From Neostapfia colusana (lineage: Eukaryota; Streptophyta; Magnoliopsida; Poales; Poaceae), in NCBI GenBank assembly GCA_030760725.1, contig JASWHV010000001.1:22999928-23063927 (forward strand): a DNA stretch of 64,000 bases, in the 5' to 3' direction. Made by a program: the position numbers and the translations under genes. The notes under the pieces are model-generated. The model saw only the letters and a list, made by a program, of their open reading frames with translations. It ran no database searches and was not told the origin of the DNA. Positions 35,899-45,203 of the stretch are shown here, in pieces. Each line of letters opens with the position of its first letter. Positions within the stretch are counted from its first letter, which is position 1.

Positions 35899-37648
35899 CT
35901 ACTGCCCTAGCTCTTCATCGGTGGAGCTGGAGTCCTCATAGTTGTGTACCACCTTTACGGCGCGCTGAGGCTCCTGGAACCCCACCTGATGGCCGACGTT
36001 GTCTTGGGTGTCGACCTTCTGCTTGCCCTCCCTTTGACGGAAGGGAGGGGCATCAGTCGCCGGTTGCTTCCCCTTGCGGAAGCACGCCACGAGCTTCTGA
36101 ATCTCCCGGCACTCAGCAGCAGTATGGCTGCTGGTGTCGTGCACGGGGCATGGCTCGCCTTGGTCACCATCTGGAGCTGGTGACTGTCGCTGCCTCTTGT
36201 CGGGGTATGGCCCCCGAGCTCCGCTGGGTGCTGCTGCTGCAGCAACGGGAGCTGCGGTCGGTGGTTTCTTCTTGCCACATCCCCGGTTCTTGATCTTCTT
36301 GCCACTTCCACGGGAAACGGCGCCAGATCCGGGCTGTCCTCCTGACTCAGAGGCTGGCAGTGAGTACCAGTTCCGCCCTTCTGCTTCCCTGGCGCACTTG
36401 TCCGCCAGACTGAAGAGCTCCGAGACATCGCGAACCTCTCTTGTCGCGAGCTTCTCAAGCATCTTCATATCCTGTACACCCTGCCGGAACGCCACCACCA
36501 CAGAAGCATTTTGGATATGCGAGATGGTGTTCCGTACCTGGGAGAACCGCTGGATGAAGGAGCGCAGCGTCTCTCCAGGTTGTTGCTGGATGGCGTGGAG
36601 GTCGAGCTCCATGCCAGGCCGGGTGTAGGAGCTGCCGAAGTTAGCAGTGAACTTCCGGCAGATCTCTCCCCATGAGGTTATGGAACCCTGGGGGAGATTC
36701 ATGAGCCAAGACCGGGCTGGGCCGGTCAAGGCGACGGGGAAGTAGTTGGCCATGACAGCCTCGTCCCCTCCTGCAGCAAGGATGGCAGTGGAGTAGATCT
36801 GGAGGAACTCCACCGGGTTGACGCTGCCATCGTACTTCTCGGGCAGGTGCGGCCGGAACTTGCGCGGCCACTTCACGAAGCGAAGGTGTGGCGCCAGGGC
36901 CGCACATCCTGCTCCTGTTGCTGCAGGTGTTGGTGCCGCAAACGCTTGGTTCGCTGCCGGCACCGTATACCCAGGTATGGGCAACGCTGCGCCATAGACC
37001 AGGGGCACCATTTGCAGGGCATATGGCTGGGACATATGCTGCGCGGCGTATGCCTGGGGCAGAGATCGCGTGGCGAACGTCTGCGACTCAGGCTGGGTCG
37101 AGGCGGTCGACATGCTGTCACTGACCTCTTGGTTGCGGCGCCTTTCTCGCCGTCGCTCGATGAGTACACGGGCATCTTTGCCCAAGTGGCATCGTTCCAG
37201 CTCTGACCTCAGGTCTGCCGATGGGAGCCTGGTAGAGCAGGAATCTGCCGTCTGCCCGTCAACCGTTGGTGTGCGCGTCAGCGACACAGCCGGTTGACTG
37301 GGACGTCGTCCCCGCCGAAGTCGAGGGTTGGCGGCAGCGACAACGAGACGGTCTACGTCGTGAATCCACTGCTGGGTCGCTGACTGAGGCGCGTCCCCAG
37401 CAGGTGGATTGCGCAGTAGCGCTCGTGCTGCAGCTAGTGCGCCCCCCGTGGGAGACACTCAGCGCTGCAGCGGATCTCACGCTCGCTGGAGCCTGTGCTG
37501 CCGGAGTCGACGCTGCCAGAGTTGGCTGCTGGCTCCCAGCTTGCGCCGACACACTCCGTCCTGAGTGTGTTGAGACGTAGTCCCCGCTGGTCACCGTTCG
37601 TCGCGAACATGGGCGGGGAGAGCTTGCCGCTGAAGGAAGCTTCATCAT
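35899..37648 (-). pseudogene. gag: R(-) gag (one frameshift)
   Basis: Retand gag. Frame 37458-35899 gives 519 residues: capsid-type block at 190-365 (PHLRFVKWPRKFRPHL, ILAAGGDEAVMANYF, SWLMNLPQGSITSW), basic linker, and a zinc-knuckle-like CPVHDTSSH..EC at 437-450, then an acidic end. The N terminus (from ATG 37648) is in another frame, joined at the C6 run 37442-37447, so a one-base slip probably broke it. The rest has no stops. Gag alone could act in particle formation if protease and RT came from another element. Confidence 0.85.
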
Positions 37649-37684
37649 CTTCGTCGGCAGAAGCTCGTCGCGTAAGGGAAAATC

Positions 37685-37704
37685 CCCCTACCTGGCGCGC
37701 CAAA
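37685..37704 (-). promoter_or_regulatory. Primer-binding region of R(-)
   Basis: Coding strand: LTR end ...CTTTGACA then TTTGGCGCGCCAGGTAGGGG. Same site and similar sequence as in R(+). tRNA not assigned. Confidence 0.65.
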
Positions 37705-38932
37705 TGTCAAAGTGTGTAGCCAACACTTCCCCCGGGTATGCTCTGGGCAGCCCGCGGAGGTTCTTTTTCTGAGGGGCTAGTCACTCACGGAGAGCTCACG
37801 CGTTAGGGATGATGGAGGGAGAAGCTTGACACAGGGATTTTTACGTGGTTCAGGCCGCCGGAGTGTAATACCCTACGTCCACGGTGAGCTGAGTTGCTCG
37901 TTGTATTGCTTGCTGCTCAGAACCAGAGTCCTGAGTTTGAGGATGACCTAAGTGCTCGGATGCTGGAGCGTATGTGTGCAAAGAGTCGAACCCTAGGATG
38001 CGAATGGCTGGAGTGCGAACCCTTGCTAACGTTGCCTATCCGAGCCTTTTATAGCCCAAGGCTCGGGCGACTGACAAGATGGGCCCGGGACCCGACAGGT
38101 GGTCCCGAGGAGATTTGCCTGCCATCTACCGTATCTGCAGTTACGCTGGTAGTTGTCTCTGGCGAGGGCTTCCGAGTCTTCATTCTGCCGCCCTGCCCAT
38201 GCCTCCAGCTAGTCGTAGTGGTTGGCAGGGGCGACAGGGGATGTCTTGTCGCTGTGTTTATTGGCGGGCAGGCTCTGATGCGGCGCGCCAGTCTGTGATG
38301 TGATTGGGTGCAACGGCACCTGACAGAGGCGTGCTCCATGTCTCCGCGCCTTGGGAAGGCGCGGGTCTTGAATACCTTGTACGCGCAAGGTATGGCACGC
38401 CTTTACTCCTGCTGCCTACCGCGCGGGGACAGGCAGCGCTGCTCTGCTGGCCACGTGGCGGGTCCGGAGCTCTCCTCTGAGGAGAGGGAGGTCCGGCCCC
38501 GCGGGACATGTGGAGCCTTTGGAGCTCTCCCCGCGGAGAGGGGAGGTCCGGCTCTGCTGGCCATGTGGCGGGCCCGGAGCTCTCCTCTGAGGAGAGGGAG
38601 GTCCGGTCCCGCTGGACACGTGGAGCCTCCGGAGCTCTCCCTGCGGAGGGGGGAGGTCCGGCTCAGCTGGCCACGTGGCAGGCCCGGAGCTTACCTCTGA
38701 GGAGAGGAATGTTTGGCCCCGCTGGACACGTGGAGCCTCCGAAGCTCTCCCCGCGGAGGGGGGAGGTCCAGCTCAGTTGGCCACGTGGCAGGCCCGGAGC
38801 TTACCTCTGAGGAGAGGGATGTCCGGCCCCGCTGGACACATGGCGCCTTCGGAGCTCTCCCTGCGGAGAAGGGCGAGGTCCTTAGGCAGTTTCATCTGTG
38901 CGTGGGGGTACCCCATATTGAGGGTACCGACA
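37705..38932 (-). repeat. 5' LTR of R(-) (1,228 bp) with G-box array
   Basis: Plus strand opens TGTCAAAGTGTGTAGCC and ends GGGTACCGACA. TATA on the coding strand at 38046-38054. G-box array about 38440-38870: alternating CCACGTGGC and ACACGTGGAG units with GAGCTCTCC..GAGGTCCGG between them; at least five of eight keep CACGTG. ggtattacactcc and acgtaaaaatccc near 37840-37880 are the conserved Retand LTR block. Confidence 0.93.
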
Positions 38933-38937
38933 ATAGC

Positions 38938-39676
38938 CGTGCTTCCGGTTACAAGCACCTGACCATCTTCCATGATTAGAGGCAAAACATGGGATGGCTA
39001 TTCGGGTATGGTCATTGGATTGGTTTTTGGGACTGTTTTGAGTCATGACAATGAGTTTGGTTTCGGTTATATGAAAATGAGATGGATATTAATATTTATG
39101 AGTATGATATGAACTTGAGAAAGATTATTGGCTGGTATAAGCATGATAAATGGTGAATTATGATGAAAGAATGTTGCTGAATTACTTGGTTATGTTGGGA
39201 TTAAACTCACCTAAAAATAGTTGCTGCTTTTGCCATGCTTGTGAAATAAAATTTGCTTGCTGCAATGAACCTTTTTATTGCATACCTTGTTGTAAGCTAC
39301 ATGTCATAATTTTCCCACACTTGCTGAGTACGACATGTACACCCTTGCGTTCCCACATATACATCAGCTACAGGAGAATAATATGTCGAGGAACATGTGG
39401 AGTACTAGGCGTGCGCACTACCGTCAACATGCCTGTGTAGTTGAAGTTGGAGCCTACTGTTTTATTCATTTTCCGCTGTCGTTTTGAGTCTTCCGCTGCA
39501 AGAATAAGTTAGATATTCATGAGTGAGACATTGAGTCAATGTAATAATGTACTTAAACATTATTCGTACGTGGTTATATTCTGAATTTAAGATTGTGGAA
39601 TATATGTGTATGTGTGATGAACATCCTGGGCACACATATGCATTCACTTGGTTCATTTTTGGAACCGGGTGTCACA
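38938..39676 (+). repeat. Solo Tekay-A LTR 'A', right part
   Basis: Continues LTR A after R(-) and ends GGAACCGGGTGTCACA at 39676. Collinear, in reverse, with LTR B on both sides of the R(-) site. No gene. Confidence 0.85.
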
Positions 39677-39681
39677 CATAG

Positions 39682-40080
39682 CGAGCGTCGCAAGATGCTC
39701 CACGCCTAACCAGGCGTACCCCCCTCCGTCGTGTGACAAGGGAAAAACGCCCTCTTACACTGGTGTAGGGGGTTGAGGTCGTTCTCCCCCCATAACACAA
39801 CAAGGGCTCACCCGATGTCCAGACATACGGCGAAGCCACGCAGGATCAGCTTCTGCGTGAAGAAATCAACCTCGTCGACAAGGCAACATGGCTAGAGGTT
39901 GCTCGAAATGCGCTACACCGCAAAACGCTCTGACAACGGTACACGTAGAGTAGGCAACCCAAGGTAGGGCCACCTGGTGCCTCGACCAATGCTTTCTCGA
40001 GAAGGGATGACATACCCTCCCCCCAGTTGGGAGGGTCCATTCCGACCAGTACAATTATGCCTCTCTAGATACGCTCTCCT
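39682..40080 (+). pseudogene. R(+) gag tail and integrase C-terminal remnant
   Basis: At 39682 the gag frame resumes exactly (ERRKMLH...) once LTR A and one target copy are set aside, and meets a stop near 39709. After about 140 bp of unassigned sequence, 39849-39940 encodes LREEINLVDKA..EVARNALHRKTL, and 40010-40040 PPSWEGPFR in another frame: the integrase tail seen in R(-). As in R(-), protease, RT, RNase H and integrase core are missing. Stops and frame changes show it is dead. Confidence 0.68.
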
Positions 40081-41253
40081 GGCCGCAGGGGATGGGTATC
40101 TTTACCCAGACCACAGGACATAGAACACCCTTGTAAGTTCTATCCTTAGCGCAATGGTAGGATATTTTTTCTTTTTCTCTTTCTTGTAAGGGTGTTATAG
40201 TGTATAGGAACAACGCTTAGAACAGCTAAGTCCCGGAGGGGTCTAGCTACTCTTGTCATCCGGGGCGGGTCGCTGCCTTCTTACACGACCTGTTACCTCC
40301 TATTACCTGAAGGAAGCCAGAAATAAGAAAAGTTTATCCTACCCTGCGCACTTTATTTATAGTTTGTGCTAGCTCATGTATATCAACTGTAAATGGCATG
40401 TCCGGAGCCTGTCCTATGCACTTGTCTTGGGATCCATGTCACTAGAAGGTCTCCTCGCTGAAAGGTTAACGCCAGCAGAAGGTCTAGGGTGTGTAGCCTG
40501 CTATGCCTGGTTCCGTACCCTTAGCATGCACACCCTGCCTCCCCAGCGCTACAGCTGAGTACTTGGGGACCAGAAAGAACACGCCTACGGACAATAGAAG
40601 TAACCGGACCCCGGACATTGCCCCTACCTTTCGTGCTTTCTTTCCATACCGCTCCGGCCGTGTGGCCAGTCACTTTTTCTTGTGTCCAATCGTAGCAAGA
40701 GTTGTGCTATCCTTGTACTAGCGGGTTTGCTTGAAGTACCTGTAGTGTATCCGGGGATCCTACGGTTGTCTCATTGCTCGGGGGCCTTATGGTGTCGAAT
40801 GGTCCCTCCCACGAAAAGCTTACGCCAGAGGGAGGTCCAGGGGCGTAGCCTGCTATGCCTAGTTCCCTGCCTTAGCGTGCGTACCCTGCCTCTCCAGTGC
40901 TACAGCTCGGTATCGGGGAGCTGGACAGCTCATACCCCTGAGTAAAGTCTTGACCGTGACTTAAGGGATCTTTGATTATCTCATTGCCTGGGGGCCTATG
41001 GCGCCTAACTGCCCTCCCTCGAAAAGCTTATGCCCGAGGGATGTCCACGGGTGTAGCCTGCTATGCCTGGTTCCGTACCCTTAGCGTGTGTACCCTGCCT
41101 CTCAAGCGCTATGGCTCGGTACCAGGGAACCAAATGGCTCATACCTCTGGGCAAGGCTTTGACCAAAGCTCGGGCGACCCGCATTGAATGACCCAAGCCC
41201 CGCTGCTTAACTAAGGACTGTAAGGCACAGCGAAGCTAACAAACAAGGAAGAG
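40081..41253 (+). repeat. R(+) hairpin module, three repeats of about 210-350 bp
   Basis: Three diverged repeats, each with TAGCCTGCTATGCC and GTTCC..CCTTAGC (40490, 40844, 41054). Main stem-loops at 40486-40536, 40839-40887 and 41048-41095; a following hairpin at 40540-40569 (TCCCCA..TGGGGA) and 40890-40920; a preceding one at 41016-41040 (CCCTCG..CGAGGG) with counterparts in the other repeats. No ORF of interest; 40081-40430 shows nothing recognisable. Confidence 0.72.
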
Positions 41254-44200
41254 TGTGACGCCCTCAATTCTGTAGAACACAGAACCGAGAACTGATGCGT
41301 ATGTGTGCCTAGGATGTTCATCACACATACACATATCATCCACAAACTGAATTCAGATTATATATATTACCACGAATAACAGGGTTTATTACAATATGAG
41401 TCTTGGACTCATTCTAGCAGCGGAAGTCTAAATCTAGCAGCGGAAGTCTTTATACTAGCAGCGGAAGTCTTCTAACTAGTGCGGTAGCAAACTAAGCAGC
41501 AGCAGTGGCTCCATCTCTACTCCATCCCCACAGGAAAGGTTGAGGACAGATTACACGCCGAATCCTCCACGTGGTCTTCATAGTACTCCTCTCCTGTTAC
41601 TGATGATGAAGTAATAATGCAAGTTTGAGTACAATGATGTACTCAGCAAGTGTGGGAAAATATGATATGTAGCTCACAACAAGGAAGGTATAAAAAGGCT
41701 CATTGCAGAAAGCAAAGTATATTTCTCAAAACACGATAAAAACAGCAACTCAGCTGTAAGTGAATGTAATCCCAACATGTATTAAAATACCAACATACCT
41801 CCATTATGTTCATCACTTTCCATGTCTCAACCAGACATTAATCTTTTTCATCTTTGCTCACGAATACATTCTCGTATTCGCTACCATCTTACGAATACCA
41901 TCTCGTATTCGCTACCATTTCATCTCATAAACAATTCCATCTCACACCGAGACCAATCTCGTTGCCACGACTCAACAATCATGCAACCAATCTTATCACC
42001 CGGACTCAACAGTCCCAAAAACAAACCATAACCAAAACCATCCCAAAAACCATCCCAACTAATCATGTGGGTTGTCCAGGCGCTCGTGACCGTAAGCTCG
42101 ACTATCATGATAGTTTTAGACTCTGCAGAGTTTGCACCTCTTTACCCACAAGTTTGTGATTTCGTCACCCGTCGGCGACTGCAGAACCTCCATTATACCA
42201 GTACACAACCGTCGGTGTATGGCCAAGAGATCACAAAATAGCCTTTACAAAGGGGTTACTAGATGTATGGAGTCACTAAGGTTTCACCGGCAGGCTAGAA
42301 TCTCCAATTCTCCCACCCACAGGCCCCCTCTTGTGCCATGCAGTTCCCAGGGCAGTCCTCACTCAACTCCCATTCACCGCGCCTTCCACGGTCCATAACA
42401 ATCTAGCAACTTACCTAATTACTCAGCTAAGCCGCACCCATACTTGGCCTTGTGGTGGCACTGTTATCCTAGCATGTGCTCGCATGAACCGGTCCTTAGA
42501 TCTACGGCAAGTAACCACCATCTCATTCTACCTCATTCACAAACCCAGGCTTGCCTAGATTTCCCTCTGATCCATGTTCATTAACAACATCAGTTTCTCA
42601 TTATTCTTACAAGTGCAGTTAGCTAGACACAACTATCTCGCTTCCCGTATCCCATGGACTCAGCGAAGCATAAAAGTAAAAACCATACCTGACGCATAAA
42701 CTTCCCTGGCGACAACGGTGGTTTGAAAAAACTAGTAAACTCCTATAAAAGGCTTCCCATCATATTGACTCAAGCACACACACCTTTTCACAAACAAAAC
42801 AGTTTTCCAAAATATGGGATCAATATGGTCAAGGGGCACTTGCATTGTTCTTGCGGTTCTGGTTGCTCAAACTCTTGCTGTTGTAGTCCATCGTAGGTAG
42901 CTCCCTGAGCTTGTCCTTCTATACACGATCACGCACATACAAGATTCATAGTAATCAATTATCATGCACAAACTCTACTTTAAGATGCAATGATGCATAT
43001 GCATGTTAATCCTATGATGCAGTTTAGTTTGTACGTGTTCTTGCATGGCTTGCATGGGTTTTACGATGAACAGAGGTGTTTGTATCAATTGTGTATGTGG
43101 TGATGATCTTGACTCAAGATCTAGATCAAACCGATCAACACGTGATCTTTCCACAAAAAAGCTTCTGTTCAAAAGGAATCGAAGAACAGATGCAAAGAAA
43201 ACATGATGATGTCGTAAGGTGGTATTGGAAACCTACCTTACGTTCTTCTTGGTCTCGGGGTCCTTCTCCTAGCAAGACAGATCGTCAGGGCTCTCTTCCG
43301 GCGATCTCTGGCGACTGAACTCCGGCGAAGGGGTTTAGCTCGGCGAGCTGGGGCTAGGGCTCCAAGTTGTCAGTTCAGGAGGTGGAAATGAAATTCGTGG
43401 TTGCGGCCAAAGGTTTTCGGTTCTATTTATAACTGGGAAGAGAAGAGTCCTACTCTGATCGGAATCCGAATAAGAGTCCTATTCAAATGGTTTTGAAATC
43501 TTAACAACTTATCTTTAGTTGATTTGGTGCGGTAGCAGTGTGGAATTCATGTTGGTTTCCCCCTGTACCGGTACTCCCACACGTACAGAAGCAAAACCGC
43601 TTCAGATCTCGTCACCTTCGCGGTGATGAGCTCCGGAAGCTCCACGTGTCCTGCGGGAACCTAGGCTCCCTTTTTCGCAGAGACAAGCTCCGGTTGTGCC
43701 GCGTGTCAGGCGGGCGAGACCTCCCTCTTTCTCAGAGGCGAGCTCCTCGTGCGCCACGCGTCCTGGCGGGCGGGACCTCCCCTCTCTCCAGAGGCGAGCT
43801 CCGCGTGCGCCACATGTCTGGTGGGTCGGGACCTCCCCTCTCAACAGAGGTGAGCTCCGCGAACACCACGTGTCAGTTCCGGACCTCCCATCTCTTCGAG
43901 GGTGGCTCCGTGTGTGCCATGTGTCAATTCCGGACCTCCCATCTCTTCGAGGGTGGCTCCGAGTGTGCCATGTGTCAATTCCGGACCTCCCCTCTCTTCG
44001 GAGGTGAGCTCCGATAGTGCCACGTGTCAATTCTAGACCTCCCTCACTTCAGAGGTGAGCTCCGTGAGTGCCACTTGTCCAGTAGCGCCAGACTTCCTTT
44101 CTTCTCGGAGGCGAGCTCCGAGGTTGACACGTGTCCAACAGTGACGGACCTCCCGGAGGTTAGCTCCGGAGGTGACACGTGTCCGGTAGTGTCGGACCTC

Positions 44201-44707
44201 CCGGAGGTGAGCTCCGGAGGTGACACATGTCCAGTAAGACCGGACCTCTCGGAGATGAGCTCCTGAGGTGACACGTGTCCAGTAGAACCGGACCTCTCGG
44301 AGGTTAGCTCCGAGAGTGACATGTGTCTGACAGGGTCGGACCTCTCGGAGGTGAGCTCCGAGAGCGACACGTGTCCCGCGCAGCTAGTCCTCTCTTTCCT
44401 CAGAGGCTAGCTCTGGGGGAAACACGTGTCCCACGGGGTCGGACCTCTCCCCCTTTGCGGGAAGGAGCCCCTAGCCTGCTACGTAGCCAGTTTGGCGGCG
44501 GATCTCTCCCTCTCTGCAGGGATGAGCTCCGATCACGCCACGTGGCCAGCGAGCCGTGGGAATTGTCCTCGGCGCTCTCGGTGAACTGGAATTTGCTCTT
44601 TTTGGCTATCTTTTTTATTCTTTCTCTGCTTCTACTTATTTTAGAATGTTTTCTCTATATGAAACATGAATACATGCAGTACCCGAAAATGAGGGTGTAA
44701 CAAAGAG
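41249..44707 (-). mobile_element. Solo Tekay-A LTR 'B' with AAGAG target duplication
   Basis: LTR 41254-44702 (3,449 bp). Plus strand opens TGTGACGCCC and ends GGGTGTAACA. AAGAG at 41249-41253 and 44703-44707. No internal region, so a solo LTR from LTR-LTR recombination. Reverse orientation relative to LTR A, same subfamily. TATA on the coding strand at 43423-43431 (TATAAATAG). Triplicated agcggaagtct at 41416-41470. The U3 contains the G-box array listed next. No gene. Confidence 0.93.
43610..44560 (-). repeat. G-box tandem array inside LTR B U3 (about 18 units)
   Basis: Imperfect units of 45-60 bp. On the plus strand: GACACGTGTCC..CGGACCTC..GGAGGTGAGCTCCG. About half keep CACGTG, and the others mostly show CATGTG or CACATG, i.e. 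C-to-T change at the CpG. LTR A, from the same subfamily, lacks the array. Confidence 0.85.
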
Positions 44708-45203
44708 TGACCAGAGAGCACGACTAGTCCATTTTCTAGCCATGACTCCAGGTCCGCACAAGTCCTTGGCGGTTCGGACCTCCCAGGGGGCCTAATGCTG
44801 ACGTCCTGCCTCATCCAATGGTAGGTGTGCCCCAACACGAGGGCCACACCTACCAGGAGGGCCATCATGGTGAACCACGCGGGCGGGACGTCGGACCACT
44901 GCAGCAGCAAGTAGAAGACTTGAAACTCCAGCTACGACAAGTTGAAGACAGAGGCCGAACTTCCCTCGGATCCTTATGTCGCCAAGGACCCGGAAGTAGT
45001 GGTGGCCACATTGCTAGAGCGCCCGGGGCCCTTACGCTGCCAAGGACCCAGAGGAACAAGCTCAGAGCATCGGCAAAGAGCTGCCCACGTCGGCTAAGTT
45101 ATTCCGGACCTTTTGCGCCGCCAAGGGTCCGAAGTCTACATCAACAACTCAAGGTAACATAAGACTTGAAACAAAAAGTCTTCCGTAAACAGTAGAGCTC
45201 CGG
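44708..45203 (-). pseudogene. 3' end and flank of the R(+) antisense gene
   Basis: Native R(+) sequence between LTR B and LTR C. On the minus strand it follows the antisense gene's coiled-coil and C-terminal block. A T-rich stretch near 45150-45190 looks like 3' UTR. Three GCCAAGG-type repeats lie at 44980-45130. A hydrophobic open stretch (MMALLVGVALVLG, about 44850) is visible but I do not claim it is coding. Confidence 0.4.

Larger units (their letters stand above)
15835..38937 (-). mobile_element. R(-): complete minus-strand Retand-like element with ATAGC target duplication
   Basis: LTRs 15840-17066 (3') and 37705-38932 (5') are close copies (1,227 and 1,228 bp), flanked by ATAGC at 15835-15839 and 38933-38937. 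Removing the element restores LTR A, which then runs collinear with LTR B across the site. On the coding strand: 5' LTR, primer site, gag (37648-35899), integrase tail (35621-35310), hairpin region (35211-34681), antisense gene (plus strand 32048-34125), 3' LTR. A Tekay-B element (17338-31821) is inserted just upstream of the antisense gene. Without it R(-) is about 8.6 kb. Confidence 0.93.

Noticed and set aside
40486..41095. Loop GGTTCCGTACC resembling a pol III B box, hence a SINE or tRNA-like gene
   Set aside because: It differs from the B-box consensus at two core places, no A box lies at the usual distance upstream, and no poly-A or T-run terminator follows.
43610..44560. Regular repeats resembling a CRISPR array
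   Set aside because: Units are imperfect, both 'repeat' and 'spacer' parts are related between units, and the context is a plant LTR with no cas genes.
44641..44910. Small hydrophobic membrane-like protein on the minus strand
   Set aside because: The frame crosses the edge of solo LTR B at 44702 and has no counterpart in R(-); a chance hydrophobic stretch is as likely.
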